A DNA stretch of 64,000 nucleotides, from positions 1,336,141-1,400,140 of the forward strand of contig JAJEKB010020989.1 of the NCBI GenBank assembly GCA_022393335.1. The letters run 5' to 3'. The DNA is from Macrotrachela quadricornifera. Taxonomy: Eukaryota; Rotifera; Eurotatoria; Philodinida; Philodinidae. Positions 43,401 through 55,356 of the stretch are shown piece after piece. Numbering within the stretch: position 1 is the stretch's first letter; each line of letters opens with the position of its first letter. The notes below the pieces were generated by a model that saw nothing but the letters and a program-made list of their open reading frames with translations, was not told the origin of the DNA and did not search any database. The position numbers and the translations under genes are program-made.

Positions 43401-46400
43401 ATGTCGACTATAACACAAGAAGAGTTACGTGATCAATTTCCATTTTTTCGTGAACATCCTGATTGGGTATTTTTGGAAAATGCAGGTGGTAGTCAAGTAC
43501 CATCATCAGTAATTGATAATATTTCAAAATATTATTCAAGATCATATGTTCAACTTGGAGCTGGATATGATCAATCGAATGAAGCAACACAAACTGTGAA
43601 ACTTGCTCATGATTTTTGTCGTGAAATGATGAATGGTACTGGAATTGGTGAAGTTGTTATTGGTCCAAGTACAACCCAATTAATTCATATAATATCACAT
43701 GCTTTTAATAAACTTATTACTGATCCAGATGATGAAATTATTTTAAGTAATCTTGCTCATGAGGCTAATTATGGTGCTTGGACAAAATTACATGGAAAAG
43801 TTATTGAATGGAAAGCACATGAAGGAGTAAATCTTGATGAACTTTCAGCTCTATTATCAGAACGTACCCGAATTGTAGCTATACCACATGTTAGTAATCT
43901 TCTTGGTGAAGTTCTTGATATTGAAGCCATTGTAAAACTTGTTCATCAACAAAGTCCTCGAGCACGTGTTATTGTTGATGGTGTAGCTTATGCACCACAC
44001 AAAGCAGTTGATGTTCGTCAATGGAAAGTTGATTTTTATGCATTCACGTTTTATAAAGTGAGTAGAACAGCTTGAAAAAAACCACTTTTCCGTATTTTGA
44101 CCCGACCCAGAGTGGCCCAAGTATTATGTGAGCGCATCCAGCTCAATCTAGCCCAGGTCGAAGCCTGTAAGATATTTCCTCTACATAAAAATGTGTTTTT
44201 CTAAAGAACTCCAAACTCATCTTAATAGTCATTTATCTTTTTGGGCGCAAATATTCAGTGTTATAATAAATTTTATTAGGCCAGATTATTGAAATAGAAA
44301 TAGAATCCATATGAGATAAATTCATTTATTTTGAGTCAAATGAACAAAGAAAATACGTTTAAAACTATCATGGAAAGTTACATTCCTAGCTCAAGGATTT
44401 TTTTTATCGATTCAAACCATCCAATGTTATAGAATGCCGTCAAAAATAGTGGATGTGCCGAAAAACATATGGACACCTGATGTTTGGTAGTCTAGCGCAT
44501 CTTTTAGAAACTATTTAGCTTTTGTGTGTAGCCAAAGCTGTCGGATCTATAAACTCTTGGCATTAAATCGTTTTTCTACAGTAAAGACTTGTGGGTACAC
44601 TTTTTTTTTTTGAACTCGAATCGGGGCCAATACCCGAGAAAACAAAACTTCTGAATCTGATCTCGAACCCCAATCTGGACGGAAGCAGACTCGAGATCTT
44701 TTTTGGTCAATGTTTGACAATTTTTGTGTAAGTAATCAAATAAGAGTCTAGATTTTAGTTATTCCTTGGTTACTGTTAGAAAAATAGTCAATATAAAATT
44801 ATTTTTGTTCTCTTCCATCATCTAATTCTGTCCACAATCGAAGCTAAATGCGAAGTGAGTCTAAAATTATATCTGGATTTAGTAGGATTCACGGGTTCTT
44901 ATCACCGAAACAGATTATATTCGATCACATACCGACTCACTAGATAATCGATGTGGAATACCAGGTTTTTGTTAGAAAGACTTTTATCAGCTTGAGTGTA
45001 ACTTAGGTATACATTAATGAGCTTTCTACTAGCGACATTGATAGATGATGTTTGTCTATGCCGTTGTCATATACTATATAGATATTTTAGATGAAGTTAG
45101 TCAATGAATCTTCATGAGACTTTGTATTGCTTCATTACAATCACAGATTAATGAAGTCACTACGGTCGAAGTAAATACCTAACTTAGAAGGTTTTATATC
45201 TATCTATTATTTCTTGACACTTGCAACATGAACTTTTCGATAGCATATTATAGAACCCATCAATTTTAGATATTATGCAACGATTGGTATGCGCATTAAA
45301 GTACTTTATTACAATAGTCAATATCATAATTCAGTAGGAGACCATCACCCAACACCACCCATAACTCTACACCCCTCACCCTCAAATCACCCTCACCCAA
45401 ATTTCAGAATCTAAGAGTTTCAATGGTGGAATATATTCAACTACTTACTAGGGAACCATCCCAAGCGATTAAGCCTTTTAGACCCCATCTTTTGACGGTA
45501 GATAGTCCTTAATGAGGTATGAAAAACCTCAAGAAGATTCGTGCCCATAGGCCCTCTAATCTAGAGTTATAGGTATTTTACTGAAATTTTTGCCTATAGC
45601 GAGGTATCTCCCAACAAACTGAATGTCGATACTTCGAGCTGAGACTTTACTCGCAGACAGGTCTATTAGTAGATAGAACGCCCTAAAAATTGCAGCTCAA
45701 AAGAATATCTACTTCGTAGGATACTGAAGTTCCAGGAATCACCCACATCTTACGAAAGATGCTAGAGTTGTTCGTTCTTTTCAGACTTTGATATCTTGGG
45801 AAGAAAATCTTCTTTTGAGCTGAAATTTTCAGAGCGTTCTATCTGGTAATAAACCTGTCTGTGGGTAAAATCTCAGCTCGAAATATAGACATTCGGTTTG
45901 TTAGTGGACATCTTGCTATAGGCAAAATTTTCAGACAAATACCTATAATTCTAGATAGAAGGCCTATGGGTATGAACCTTCTTAAGACTTTTCATACCTC
46001 ATTGAGGCCTATCTATCGCCAAAAGATGGGACCTAAAGGGCTTAATCACCTGGAGAGGTTTCCTCGTTAGTTCCAAAGTGGGATCTTATAGGCCGTTCAT
46101 ACACGATGGAAATCCTAGTTATAAGGTAGAAATGATATGTAGAACTTATGAAAATCCTTTACAACGTTCGACTCATTGAAATATTTCTTTTGTAAGAAAT
46201 AAGATCAATTTTCTATAAAATTCAAAAATGTTTCTCGGTACTTCTAACGCCGAACGTGTTCACCTTAGCAACGACTGGCCGGAGTCATGCTTTCTAGAAA
46301 ACACAATGACTCAACATTTCTCAGAATTAAGTTTTCAGTCCGTAATTACCGATTATACTAGTATAACTGATATTATTTCTTGACATGAAAATTTTGTCAG

Positions 46401-47580
46401 ATTAATCAGAAATTCTGTCGTCCTGAGTCATTTCTTTACAGAAACTGAAGCATTATCGAATACGAATTAAGAAATTTCTTCACAACTTTTACTAGTGAAG
46501 GTGGCCACTCTCGTCATAACTGTTCAATAACGAAGATCTTTAGACGTAAAACAAATTATAATATGTCTCATAAACAAAAGATCAGACATTTTTGGATCAC
46601 CTGTAATTCCATAGTGGTTACTTTTCTACGAAACGAAAAGTTTTTAATTTTACTTTACAACTTGTTTGAGAAAAACACAGTTTAATTCTGTAATTTTAGG
46701 GAAAAGTTAGCAACATTTCTACTGTAAGCCTGTTTTTCAACTTTTCAATTCGTAAAAATAACAAAAAATTTCAACTACTGGAGCGAAGGTAGTGTTGCAC
46801 CCTTGATATGTCCCTTCAGTCACGCCGCTCCTGCTTATAAGACTGAGCCGGTCGACCTATTTTGAAATTTGAGTAAATAATGCGTAATACTTACTGATAC
46901 GATCAATATATTTCTGAGAATGGCATTAAAATTGTGCTAGAAATATTATGTATTTTTTTTAATAGGTTTTTGGCCCTCATATTGCTGTTTTATATGGTTC
47001 AAACGCTGCTTGGCAAGACTTTATTGACGCTGGTGTTGGTCCGAATCATTTCTTTATTCCGGAATCAGATATTTCACATAAATATGAAATTGGATGCGTT
47101 AATCATGAAGCATGCGCAGGCATTTTAGGTGTTAAATCTTACTTTGAACGAGTCACTAATGCTCCAAAAGATCAACCAATAAGAAAAACGATTGAACAAG
47201 CATATGATATGTTTGGCAATTTTGAGCGTCCACTCATTGAACGACTTCTTCGGTACCTTCTAACAAAACCTGATATTACCATTCTTGGTCCTCAATCAAC
47301 TGTCAATCGATCATCGACTATCAGTTTTATTTCGTCCCGTTTATCTTCAAGTGCAATTGTCAAACAACTTCATGCACATAAAATAGCTTGCCGCAATGGA
47401 CATAACCATGCTCATCGCTTGGTTTCTGCTTTAGGAATATGTACTAAGGAAGGTGTAGTTCGTCTTTCTGCTGCACACTACAATACAATGAGTGATATTG
47501 AAAAATGTATACAAGCACTTGATACCATCATATTGCAACCAGACACTGATGCTGAAACAAACACTTCGAGTCAAAAATGA
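43401..47580 (+). CDS. Class-V aminotransferase / cysteine desulfurase-like PLP enzyme (VC1184-type), two exons
   Basis: Exon 1 is 43,401-44,057 (219 codons), exon 2 is 46,966-47,580 (204 codons plus stop); the phase 0 intron of 2,908 bp has GTGAGT and AATAG ends. The 423-aa protein begins FPFFREHPDWVFLENAGGSQ, typical of the VC1184-like subfamily of cysteine-desulfurase-related enzymes, with LAHEANYGAW (region of the PLP-stacking His) and VDGVAYAPHKAVD. The catalytic lysine is K219 in FYK-VFGPH, the last codon of exon 1. The C-terminal domain keeps CRNGHNHAHRL and VRLSAAHYN. PLP-dependent removal of sulfur or amine is expected; the substrate is unknown. The family is mainly bacterial and fungal, so acquisition is plausible. 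The intron holds a large palindromic repeat. Confidence 0.85.
45342..45400 (-). repeat. C-rich telomere-like tract inside the intron
   Basis: Repeated CACCC/ACCCTC units; on the minus strand they read GGGTGA, GGGTGA, GAGGGTGAGGGG. This resembles the units flanking the TGTGGG tract at 3,526-3,560. No perfect TGTGGG is present, so it is at best a degenerate telomeric tract. It lies about 50 bp before the palindrome. Confidence 0.35.
45448..46070. repeat. Long palindrome in intron (left part of family A, copy 3)
   Basis: Arms of about 260 bp (45,448-45,710 and 45,805-46,070) are reverse complements at roughly 80-85%: 'ctagggaaccatcccaag' at the left end answers 'ctggagaggtttcctcgttag' at the right, and 'ccccatcttttgacgg' answers 'cgccaaaagatggg'. 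The spacer is about 95 bp. The right arm continues into the family A repeat that follows. The transcribed intron would form a very long hairpin RNA. The ORF at 45,861-46,070 is part of the arm and not a gene. Confidence 0.8.
46071..46830 (+). repeat. Family A repeat, copy 3 (right part)
   Basis: It matches 240-1,020 and 5,590-5,895 in the same order: 'aaataagatcaattttct' near 46,198, 'gttcaataacgaagatcttt' near 46,522 and 'aaacgaaaagtttttaattt' near 46,631. Together with the palindrome before it, this is the most complete copy in the window, about 1.4 kb. It ends about 135 bp before exon 2 of the aminotransferase gene. Confidence 0.75.
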
Positions 47581-48864
47581 CAGAGTTTATCCATATACTT
47601 TGATTTACAATATTTATATGAGAGAAAATAAAATAAAATTTCCATAATGCTGAGCGATGCTGTCTTATTGAAAACAATAAGATAGTAAATTTTCACTATC
47701 TTATCTTAGAACTAACACTCCTGTGATTATATCTGCCGAGGTATGATACTTACTCACCAAAAAAACCAGAGAGAGCCAGTATAACGATAATATACTTTAG
47801 TAAAGATGCGCAAAGTGAAAAACAAAATAGAAAATATAGAAAATAGTGAAATGTTATGTACTTCATTGTTGAAGACGAAATGGCACAAGATTGAGATCGT
47901 CGAAATGAATATCATCGGAATAGAGGTCATCGACATAAAGATTATCTAAACAAAGAACGCCGCATTTTTCTTTGTGCTCTATATATATTAGCGATCATCG
48001 TCCTCATTTTCTTATTTATAGGAGGCATTATGATCATTAACTGTATTTAGGAATAATTGAGAAAGTATTAGACCATTACTGAGACTGCAAGTATCATAGC
48101 AAGAGATAGATGATAGAGGTAGCCATCATGATGAAGCTAAGTGAAAATAGATATTTTCAATAGCCACATTGCCGAAAGACAAGTCTCGAAATGACAAATC
48201 TCCGAAATTATTGACTGTCAAAACATAGATTGTTGAATTTCGGCGATAAGGATTCATATGTGTATATGTAAGTAACACTCTTTGATTACTCTCTTCTTTT
48301 TTGACCTACTTATCTACTTTTTTCTTTTCCTTTTTAATATATACTCTTCTATAGATGATACTAGCCCATCAATACGTGCATCATTTACCCTGTGTATTTA
48401 ACTTAGTAAACGTAATTAAGTCAACATTTTTGAGAGTGGGGTTGGAGGATGATGTATAGATATAATCTTTTATTTGTTTAAAAGTAAAGCTTTCGCTATT
48501 ACAATTTTTCCGCGGAAAAAGAGTTCGGTCGTTGTGCTTCGCACTAATCTAATCTTTCATTAACATTGTATTTCGCCGAAATGTTTTTGCTGTTTTACAT
48601 CTTTCTCTCATCAAGTGTTCCTGTTTCATTCCTACTTGAAATTGATCATAATTTTATTTGATATAAACGGCATATTTAATAATACTAGGATAACAACAAA
48701 CATTAGAAAAGGCAAAAAAACATCCTCAACAATAGAGATGTTAGTATTGTCAGCGAAGGAGATCATACATATTCGAGTAAAATGAAAGCGCTCACTATCA
48801 AACTAACAAATATAAAATATGAAGGTCCATTGGCATGCATCGAGAGAGATATTCCAATTTTAAG
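47581..48864. other. Intergenic DNA with a small broken ORF
   Basis: AATAAA-rich 3' flank of the aminotransferase gene (about 47,628), then the small membrane ORF at 47,880-48,050. Nothing further was recognised. Confidence 0.4.
47880..48050 (+). pseudogene. Small single-pass membrane ORF with in-frame TGA
   Basis: An ATG at 47,880 opens a 57-codon frame with one TGA at codon 5. After it comes a strongly charged segment (RRNEYHRNRGHRHKDY) followed by one long hydrophobic helix (CALYILAIIVLIFLFIGGIM) and a TAG at 48,048. The clear split of charge and hydrophobicity suggests a real or recently real peptide. One CGA-to-TGA change would explain the stop. Family unknown. Confidence 0.3.
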
Positions 48865-49218
48865 GTATTTACATAGTACGTAGGATACCCACGGTCTGAA
48901 GTTTTGATCAAACTTATTTTACTTTTTTCTCTGACAGTTGAATAGACTTCATCGAATTGCATAAGAAAAAGTATTTCATATTTTCAAACGAAAATTTAAG
49001 CAAACTTAGGAAAATACCCAAATTCCCAATATTTTATAATATTAAGAGAATTAGAGCCAAAAATCTGTCTTTCGTAAAAATTCTTTAAAATCTCCTTTGA
49101 AAATATGGAACACATTTTTCTTACGCAACTCGGCCAGCACTATCTCATCATCATAAGAAAAGTTAAATGAGTTTGGTTAGAATTTTACATTGTGGGTATC
49201 TATGTACTATGTAAATAC
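48865..49218. mobile_element. Foldback MITE, 354 bp
   Basis: Perfect 15-bp ends: 'gtatttacatagtac' at 48,865 and its reverse complement at 49,204-49,218. The arms stay complementary with mismatches for about 150 bp, for example 'gcataagaaaaagt' against 'acatttttcttacgc'. No ORF. No clear target duplication. Confidence 0.75.
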
Positions 49219-49924
49219 ACGAAATTCGAGTATCTAGTTCACGGAAAAATCAGGATTCCCATGCTCTCTGTGCTTCGCGGTAGCCCCGTACTTACATTGT
49301 ACTCCCGGAGTACAATGGAAGTCCAAGAAATACAGTTTTTATATGACATCATGTAATGTGTATTCACCAGTCATTTGACATCTCAGTATTGTTTTACTGT
49401 ATGATTTTATAGAAAAAAAAAATCAGCATCTCTTTTGTAAAGTTGATAATAGTATTTAACAATAAAATGGTCAACTTTGCAGATGATTGCAGCAGTAAAG
49501 AATTGACAAACAAATTTAGATCATTATATAAATATTTTCTTCTGCCAATATGGTGTGCGAAATTTTGACTTTGAAAAATAAATAATCTGATTTTTGCTTT
49601 CCTCAATTTTCATACATTCATGTGCAGAAACTTATAATTCACACGCATAAATCTGTATACAGAAAATTGGAAATAAAATCCTCCGTAGTATAATTGAATA
49701 ATTATTGTAATGTGTAAAGTGATTTATTCGTGGCAAACTAAAAAAACATTCACAAGTTTTCCTATAAATTATGAGATCGATAGCTATCATCATATTTATA
49801 ACTCTTCTATCTGTCTCTAGAGAGAGAACAGAACGAACTTTTATTGTTTATTTAAAAAAAAATAACACGTTTTAATTCCTAGTCTTTATAACAAAAGTTC
49901 AGTGAATTGTTCCTTGATTTTATT
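49219..49924. other. AT-rich intergenic DNA
   Basis: Contains a small perfect hairpin, 'cattgtactcccggagtacaatg', at about 49,296; nothing else recognised. Confidence 0.4.
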
Positions 49925-52444
49925 CTAGTGTTGTCTTACACGAGTAAGGCGATCGCTTGATAAGACTGCTTTATTTTCCATTAGATGCCAACAAGCTGTT
50001 TGTTTGTGAATAAACTTCTTTTGATCAGATATTTCTATTTCAAAGTAAGATTTTTTCAGTTCTGGGCGAATTGTATTAAAAACATGCGTTTCAGAAAGCA
50101 TAGGATCTTGTACGCTAAGTGGAACTTCTGTTGACAAAGCATCTGATACTTATTATTCTCATCGTTGAGTTGTTCTTCGCTGTCATAGGCATCTTCCGCA
50201 TCAGACATGTCATCCGTTTTATTATACACGCTGTAAGAGTCGTCAGTAATTTTTTGTTTTCTCAGCATGTTTCGAACATAGTTGTTCAGCTGATTCATGT
50301 CTACCATATGCGTTTTACCGAGTATGTCTTTAATTCGATGATCAGAAAGCAACTGAGAAACATCAGTAAAAGCTGGACCAACTAATTTTCTCGGTCATTT
50401 GAATGTTGAGTGTGGAGTCCGATGCAGTTGTTGGAGGTGGTTGTTTGAATGTTTTACCGCGTTTATGATGCTTCGGAAAAAGTAGAACTTCATTGTCCGT
50501 ACTGTATTCACTTTCACTTTTGAGCACAATTAAAAAAATCTACCACACTGAAGTTTACAATAGAAGAAAAACTACCAGACATCGAACGAATTGAGCGAAA
50601 CATTGCTTCACATTTTTGAGAGTTGAAAAGGTAAATATTCAGTGCTTCTGCTGGTAATTCCTTCCGGATGGCTACCAAAGTAAGATACTCCAATTGATAA
50701 GCATTAATCTCAATCGAATAATAAGCATGATTGGTAATGAAAAAATGTTCTTTTTTTGTATTTCCTGGCTTTCACTAATTGTAGCAGCAGATAATTGATA
50801 AAAAATTCGAGTCAAATCCTTATTTGTTATATTTTCAAGCCAGCTATGCCACCAACGAATGAGGAAAACTTACAGCCAAGTATGATACAGTCGATCGGTA
50901 AAAACTGTTTGTTTATCGATATAGGCAATTATAATTGAACGAAGTAGACAAAGATATATAATCATACCTTCAGTATTCGGTATATTCAACGGACATTTAA
51001 TTACATCGTCGCTGCAAATCTTGATGCAGGAGTTAAAGTTCTGACGGTCTTTAGGAAGTATATCTGATTTGACCAAATTATGATGCAATTTCGAAACTTT
51101 AGCAATTAATGTTGACAGACAATCAAGTGATATATGTCGATGACAGACTATCTGTACTAGAAAGCAGTCTATTATGCAATTTTGTACACAAATGTATTGG
51201 ATCTTGAAAGCATAGAAATAGTTGTCGGTCGTCGAGAAAATACCAACTCCAGTTTTTTGAAATTTTAATACGGAATGCACCTTTATAACTGTTCAATTTC
51301 ATGTTTGATAAGGAGGCAAAGGAGCCTATAGCAAGGCGCATAGCGCGTAAATACTTAAGATCTCTATCCGTAGAATATCCTACAATGCGAATATTTTTTA
51401 GCATAGTTTGCTTAAACATTCATATCCAACGACGAACTATGTCTATAGATCGATAGTACCATCAGTTCCATAAGCAGAAAGCCAAAAAGAATTTGACGAC
51501 ATGTCTATTCTAGTAATGAATTGAGTCATATGAATGTTTAACAGTGACGAGAAATCGTTATTAAGCAGCCAATTACGGAATTGTTCGAAAGATTGTGTAT
51601 CGTAATATAGATGAATAAATAGCCCATTTTTCAAACGCGCTGTAAAATCAATGAATGAATTTGTAGCATTATCGTAAGATAGTTTCTTCACGGCAGCTGT
51701 ACAATCCTCTGAAACAAAAATGATATTTGTTTTAATTGAGTCCATATGTGTAGCTAATGATTTGAAACGAAAATCTGCTTCATTTATTCGAAGCTTTGCA
51801 TCTATAGCAAGTCTTTGAAGAGTAGATATAGATGGAAGTGCACCTGGTATATTCAATCTGACGAATTCGTACGCATTCGTTCCGTCTTGCACATAAAACG
51901 ATACAACAAATCGAAGCACGTATTGCTTATAACGATATGCCTTTTTTGATCGACATAGGTTATTAGTAGTATTATCAAGTAGAGAAGTTAAAAAAGATAG
52001 ATTTTTAAGATTATTTTCATGGTTTTGACTATCTATTGTCTGGTACAAATTGATTAAAGACTTTAGTACAGGATGTTTTTGAAAATCTGACGACAGAGTC
52101 ATATAGTAAGTCTGCAAGTCTACTCGCTCTGTTGCATATTGATCATCATCGCTAACTGTTCGTAGATCTCGAATAAAACGTTCTAATGAGTTCCTAACAC
52201 TCCATTTCACTTCAATAAAACCATTATCATGCTGAAAAACTAATTTATTTTTAATGGTCCGTAGTTGTTCTGAATTAAATTCCAGTCACTCGAACAGATT
52301 GTCTACTCCCAATAGTGGTTGGACAGACGAGATGTTCAGGATTTTCAAGAATTCTACTACATCACCACTACATCTTTGTTAGACAAGTTCATAAAATTTA
52401 TCGTCACAATAATTGAGAATATTAGTTGGTAAAGGTTTGAACAT
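49925..52444 (-). pseudogene. Decayed unrecognised protein of about 800 aa, probably transposon-derived
   Basis: A protein-like reading track runs from an ATG at 52,444 to about 49,925 through at least two in-frame stops (between 52,265 and 52,385, upstream of the long frame at 52,210-51,443) and several frameshifts. There are no introns. Conserved-looking blocks include FQDPIHLCTKLHNRLLSS near 51,180, HNLVKSDILPKDRQNF near 51,060, EAMFRSIRSMSGSFSSIVNF near 50,570 and FIHKQTACWHLMENKAVLSS near 49,970. I recall similar blocks in repeated 'uncharacterised' proteins of invertebrates and suspect a DNA transposon, but I cannot name the superfamily. No terminal repeats were found. Confidence 0.55.
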
Positions 52445-53389
52445 TATTTTTGAAAAGATGTTCTTTAATAGTAAATAAACCATATTTTACAGAAAAATAA
52501 TGTAGCTTCGACAATGTAATTTAGCAAAGTACAACAAAAGTCAATATATCAAGTGTTACTAGCATTTAATAATTACAATTGATAGAAAATAAATAATAAT
52601 TTATATAAAGTTAACGGTTTTTGACAAGAATTTGACAATAAAAAGTCAATTGTTCAATTTTGGTAACAAATAACTTCTTTCTATCTGTAAGAGTCTTAGG
52701 TTATGGTTATTAATCTTTGTAGAGTCGCTAGTAAAACTTTAAGGACAATCAAAGTTTTCAAAATAGATATTTGCCACATAGAAAAAACAAAATATATCAC
52801 ATGTTCATGTGTACAACTTTTTCAATATCTATCTAGTCAGAATATACATAGCAGGATACGAGTAGTTATAGAATATATAGTAGAATAAGATCCTAGAAAA
52901 AGCTTGTTTAAATATCATAGTATATAATCGTATATAAAGTACGATTAAAGATGAAGTACTTAGTAGAATAATATTCTAAGAGCTTGATATTTATATGAGA
53001 GAAGCGATTTTTATGTAATGTATTGTATTAGGCATTTAAACTATACAACCATGTATGTATACGTGGTTATTTAAGAATGTGAGTAACACACAATTAATGA
53101 TGAAATATATATAGTGAAAAAAAATCTAAAAAATGTGTTCAGATAAAAAATCAAGATTTATTCAATGAAAAGTCAGGTTTTCAATAATAAATTCATCTGT
53201 ATACAAACCTTTATTTTAATAAATAATAAATAATAAAATTTCAAATAATATAAAATATTTACAATATAATACAATCTAAAAAAACCTGCTACATAGAAAA
53301 AGTCTGTGGTACAAAAAACAAAAAACGAATAATGTTGATACTTATGTTTTTGATCAATTAGAACATGCTCGACATCCATATTTATCCGT
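52445..53389. other. AT-rich intergenic DNA
   Basis: No ORF with protein-like composition and no repeat ends were recognised. Confidence 0.4.
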
Positions 53390-54124
53390 TCATGATATTG
53401 ATTTACGTAGATGACGTTTTTAGAAAAGCGGTGAATTAAATTTAAATAATTTTCAGGCTTCTGATAATTGATTATATACTTTTAAATATCAACATGAAAT
53501 ATGCAGTCGAAAAATAACTAAACTGATTACAGAAAAGGCGGTTGAAAATCAAGAATAAATTAATGAAGCAGCTAAAAATTTCATTTTTGAAACAAATAAA
53601 ATAATTGAAAGATATGATCCAAATCAGGTGTTGAATACTTATCGGATCGATATTGAACTAGAACCTTATCATGATACAATATTAACTCATAGCGGAGAAA
53701 AGTTTACTTGGGGTTCTGTTCGATCACTTGGAGTTGTCATCCATTCTTATACTATCCAACCCAATATAACAATGGATGGATGTGTTCTTAATCCACTTTA
53801 TATGTGTTTAAAAGAAGTATTAGGACACATTAGTGAAAATTTGAAAAGAAATCTGTTCAGTGTAAAGAATATTGTTCTTACTTGTTCTAAAAGTCGTAAA
53901 TTATCATCATCGCTAGTTACTTACTGGCGTGATCAGTGTTTTATTCCAAATGTACAATCGAGAACATTACTACTTCTTGATAGTTTGCCATACCAAGTTC
54001 ATCCAGATGTTTATAAAGAATTGAAGCATTTCGAATATCGAGTAATTCTACAAAAAAACTACCCCAATGATCTAACGACTTGATGTTCATTATAATCGTC
54101 AACATAAAAAAATTGTACGACGTA
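53390..54124 (+). pseudogene. pogo/Tigger-like transposase remnant
   Basis: A decayed frame begins with a CENP-B/Tc5-type DNA-binding block (NFQASDNWLYTFKYQHEI, about 53,450-53,510). After an in-frame stop it continues open from 53,628 to 54,083 as a DDE domain: LLLLDSLPYQVH stands where pogo enzymes have 'LLLLDN-x-x-x-H'. One frame over, DVHYNRQHKKIVRR at about 54,081-54,124 matches the 'PLD-x-x-fnr-x-yK' block after the last catalytic residue. It stops exactly where the Tc1-type MITE is inserted at a TA. The first catalytic Asp region is altered and the rest is lost. Confidence 0.65.
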
Positions 54125-54767
54125 CAGTGGCGGCCAAAATTATTCATACAGATGAAAAATATTAGAACAAACGTCATATTTCTGCAAGGAGATGATCGTT
54201 TGAACTATGGTTTTCGCCAGAATGTAGAGCAATGTGTACACTATATCTGTAGAAAGTTCCAGCTTAATCCACCGTAAAATGATTGTTTTAGATGAGAAAG
54301 AAAAAACAATCATGTGTTTGAGTTTAGTCCGAAATTATTCATACAGTTCATAGAAAATAAATATAAAAATATAGAAATTTCAATTTTCGCTTTCACCTGT
54401 GTGGTCTCTATAACGTCTGAAAAATATGTATCCTACGAAATACTGCGCATTCTATGATTAAAATGCATCTCCTGTCGTGAAATTAGCCATATCGATGAAC
54501 ATGCAATTATGAACATCGTAATATGTGCATGCGTCTTTTTATGGACTGTAACGAATAATTTTGGACTAAACTCAAACACATGATTTTTTTTCTTGCTCAT
54601 CTAAAACAACCACTTTACTGTGGATCAAGCTGAAACTCACTACAGATATAGTATACGCATCATTCTACATTCTGGCGAAAACTATAGTCCAAACGGTCAT
54701 CTCTTTGCAGAAATATGAGATTCGTTATAATATTTTTTATTTGTATGAATAATTTTGGCCGCCACTG
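54125..54767. mobile_element. Tc1/mariner-type MITE with about 220-bp inverted repeats
   Basis: The ends are 'cagtggcggccaaaattatt' and its exact reverse complement, flanked by TA on both sides (54,123-54,124 and 54,768-54,769). Each arm is about 220 bp and holds a second, internal copy of a similar end ('tccgaaattattcatacag' near 54,330; 'ctgtaacgaataattttgga' near 54,546). The end sequence is typical of Tc1-like transposons. It has no transposase, and it separates two older transposase pseudogenes. Confidence 0.88.
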
Positions 54768-54770
54768 TAG

Positions 54771-55356
54771 CTAGTTCATCTTGGTTCGTATTCACTTCCT
54801 CATTGTTTGAAAAATGAAGAAACTTAAGACGTAATTCAAATTTATCCAGCTACATTGTATTTTGAATAATTTTTAATTCATAGAATTGACTTTAGCTTCA
54901 GTAATAGCTTACTTTTGACATTTGTACCAAACCTATCTCGATGATTATTCCTAAAAATTTCAGCATTTCTTCGTTGGTAGTTGGTTCCGATTGAGGATTT
55001 TTTGATCATTCGCTATGTTTATGTATTAGTAAGTATTGTTCTGCGTATCTGTTAGTTTCACAAACCATAAGACTTATTGCTTCGTTAGTGATGAAATGTC
55101 GATAGCAATCAATAGGATTGATGGTATCATCTTCGAAAGTTGATGTTACTAGTTCAACAGCTCCATCAACTTCCAGACATTCACCATCAGATTGTTCTTC
55201 TATTTCACTTTAGATGTTTGAATCCACTTTCTTATCAGCGTCTTCTTCGTCAGAACTTCCATATTTAAAATGCATTCTAGCAAAATCATCGTTTAATGAA
55301 CTCACTTCACTAAGTGAGTTAACGCTATCGTCGGTACTAACTTCTTCTGACGACAT
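54771..55356 (-). pseudogene. piggyBac transposase, N-terminal remnant
   Basis: From the ATG at 55,356 the minus strand reads an acidic start (SSEEVSTDDSVNSLSE, DEEDADKK), then PIDCYRHFITNEAISLMVCE with TNRYAEQYL, then TTNEEMLKFLGIIIEIGLVQ and, further on, FELRLKFLHFSNNEE. These are the ordered N-terminal blocks of piggyBac-type (DDE_Tnp_1_7) transposases. At least three in-frame stops break it. It is cut off at about 54,771 by the Tc1-type MITE, and no catalytic part is found beyond. Confidence 0.75.
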
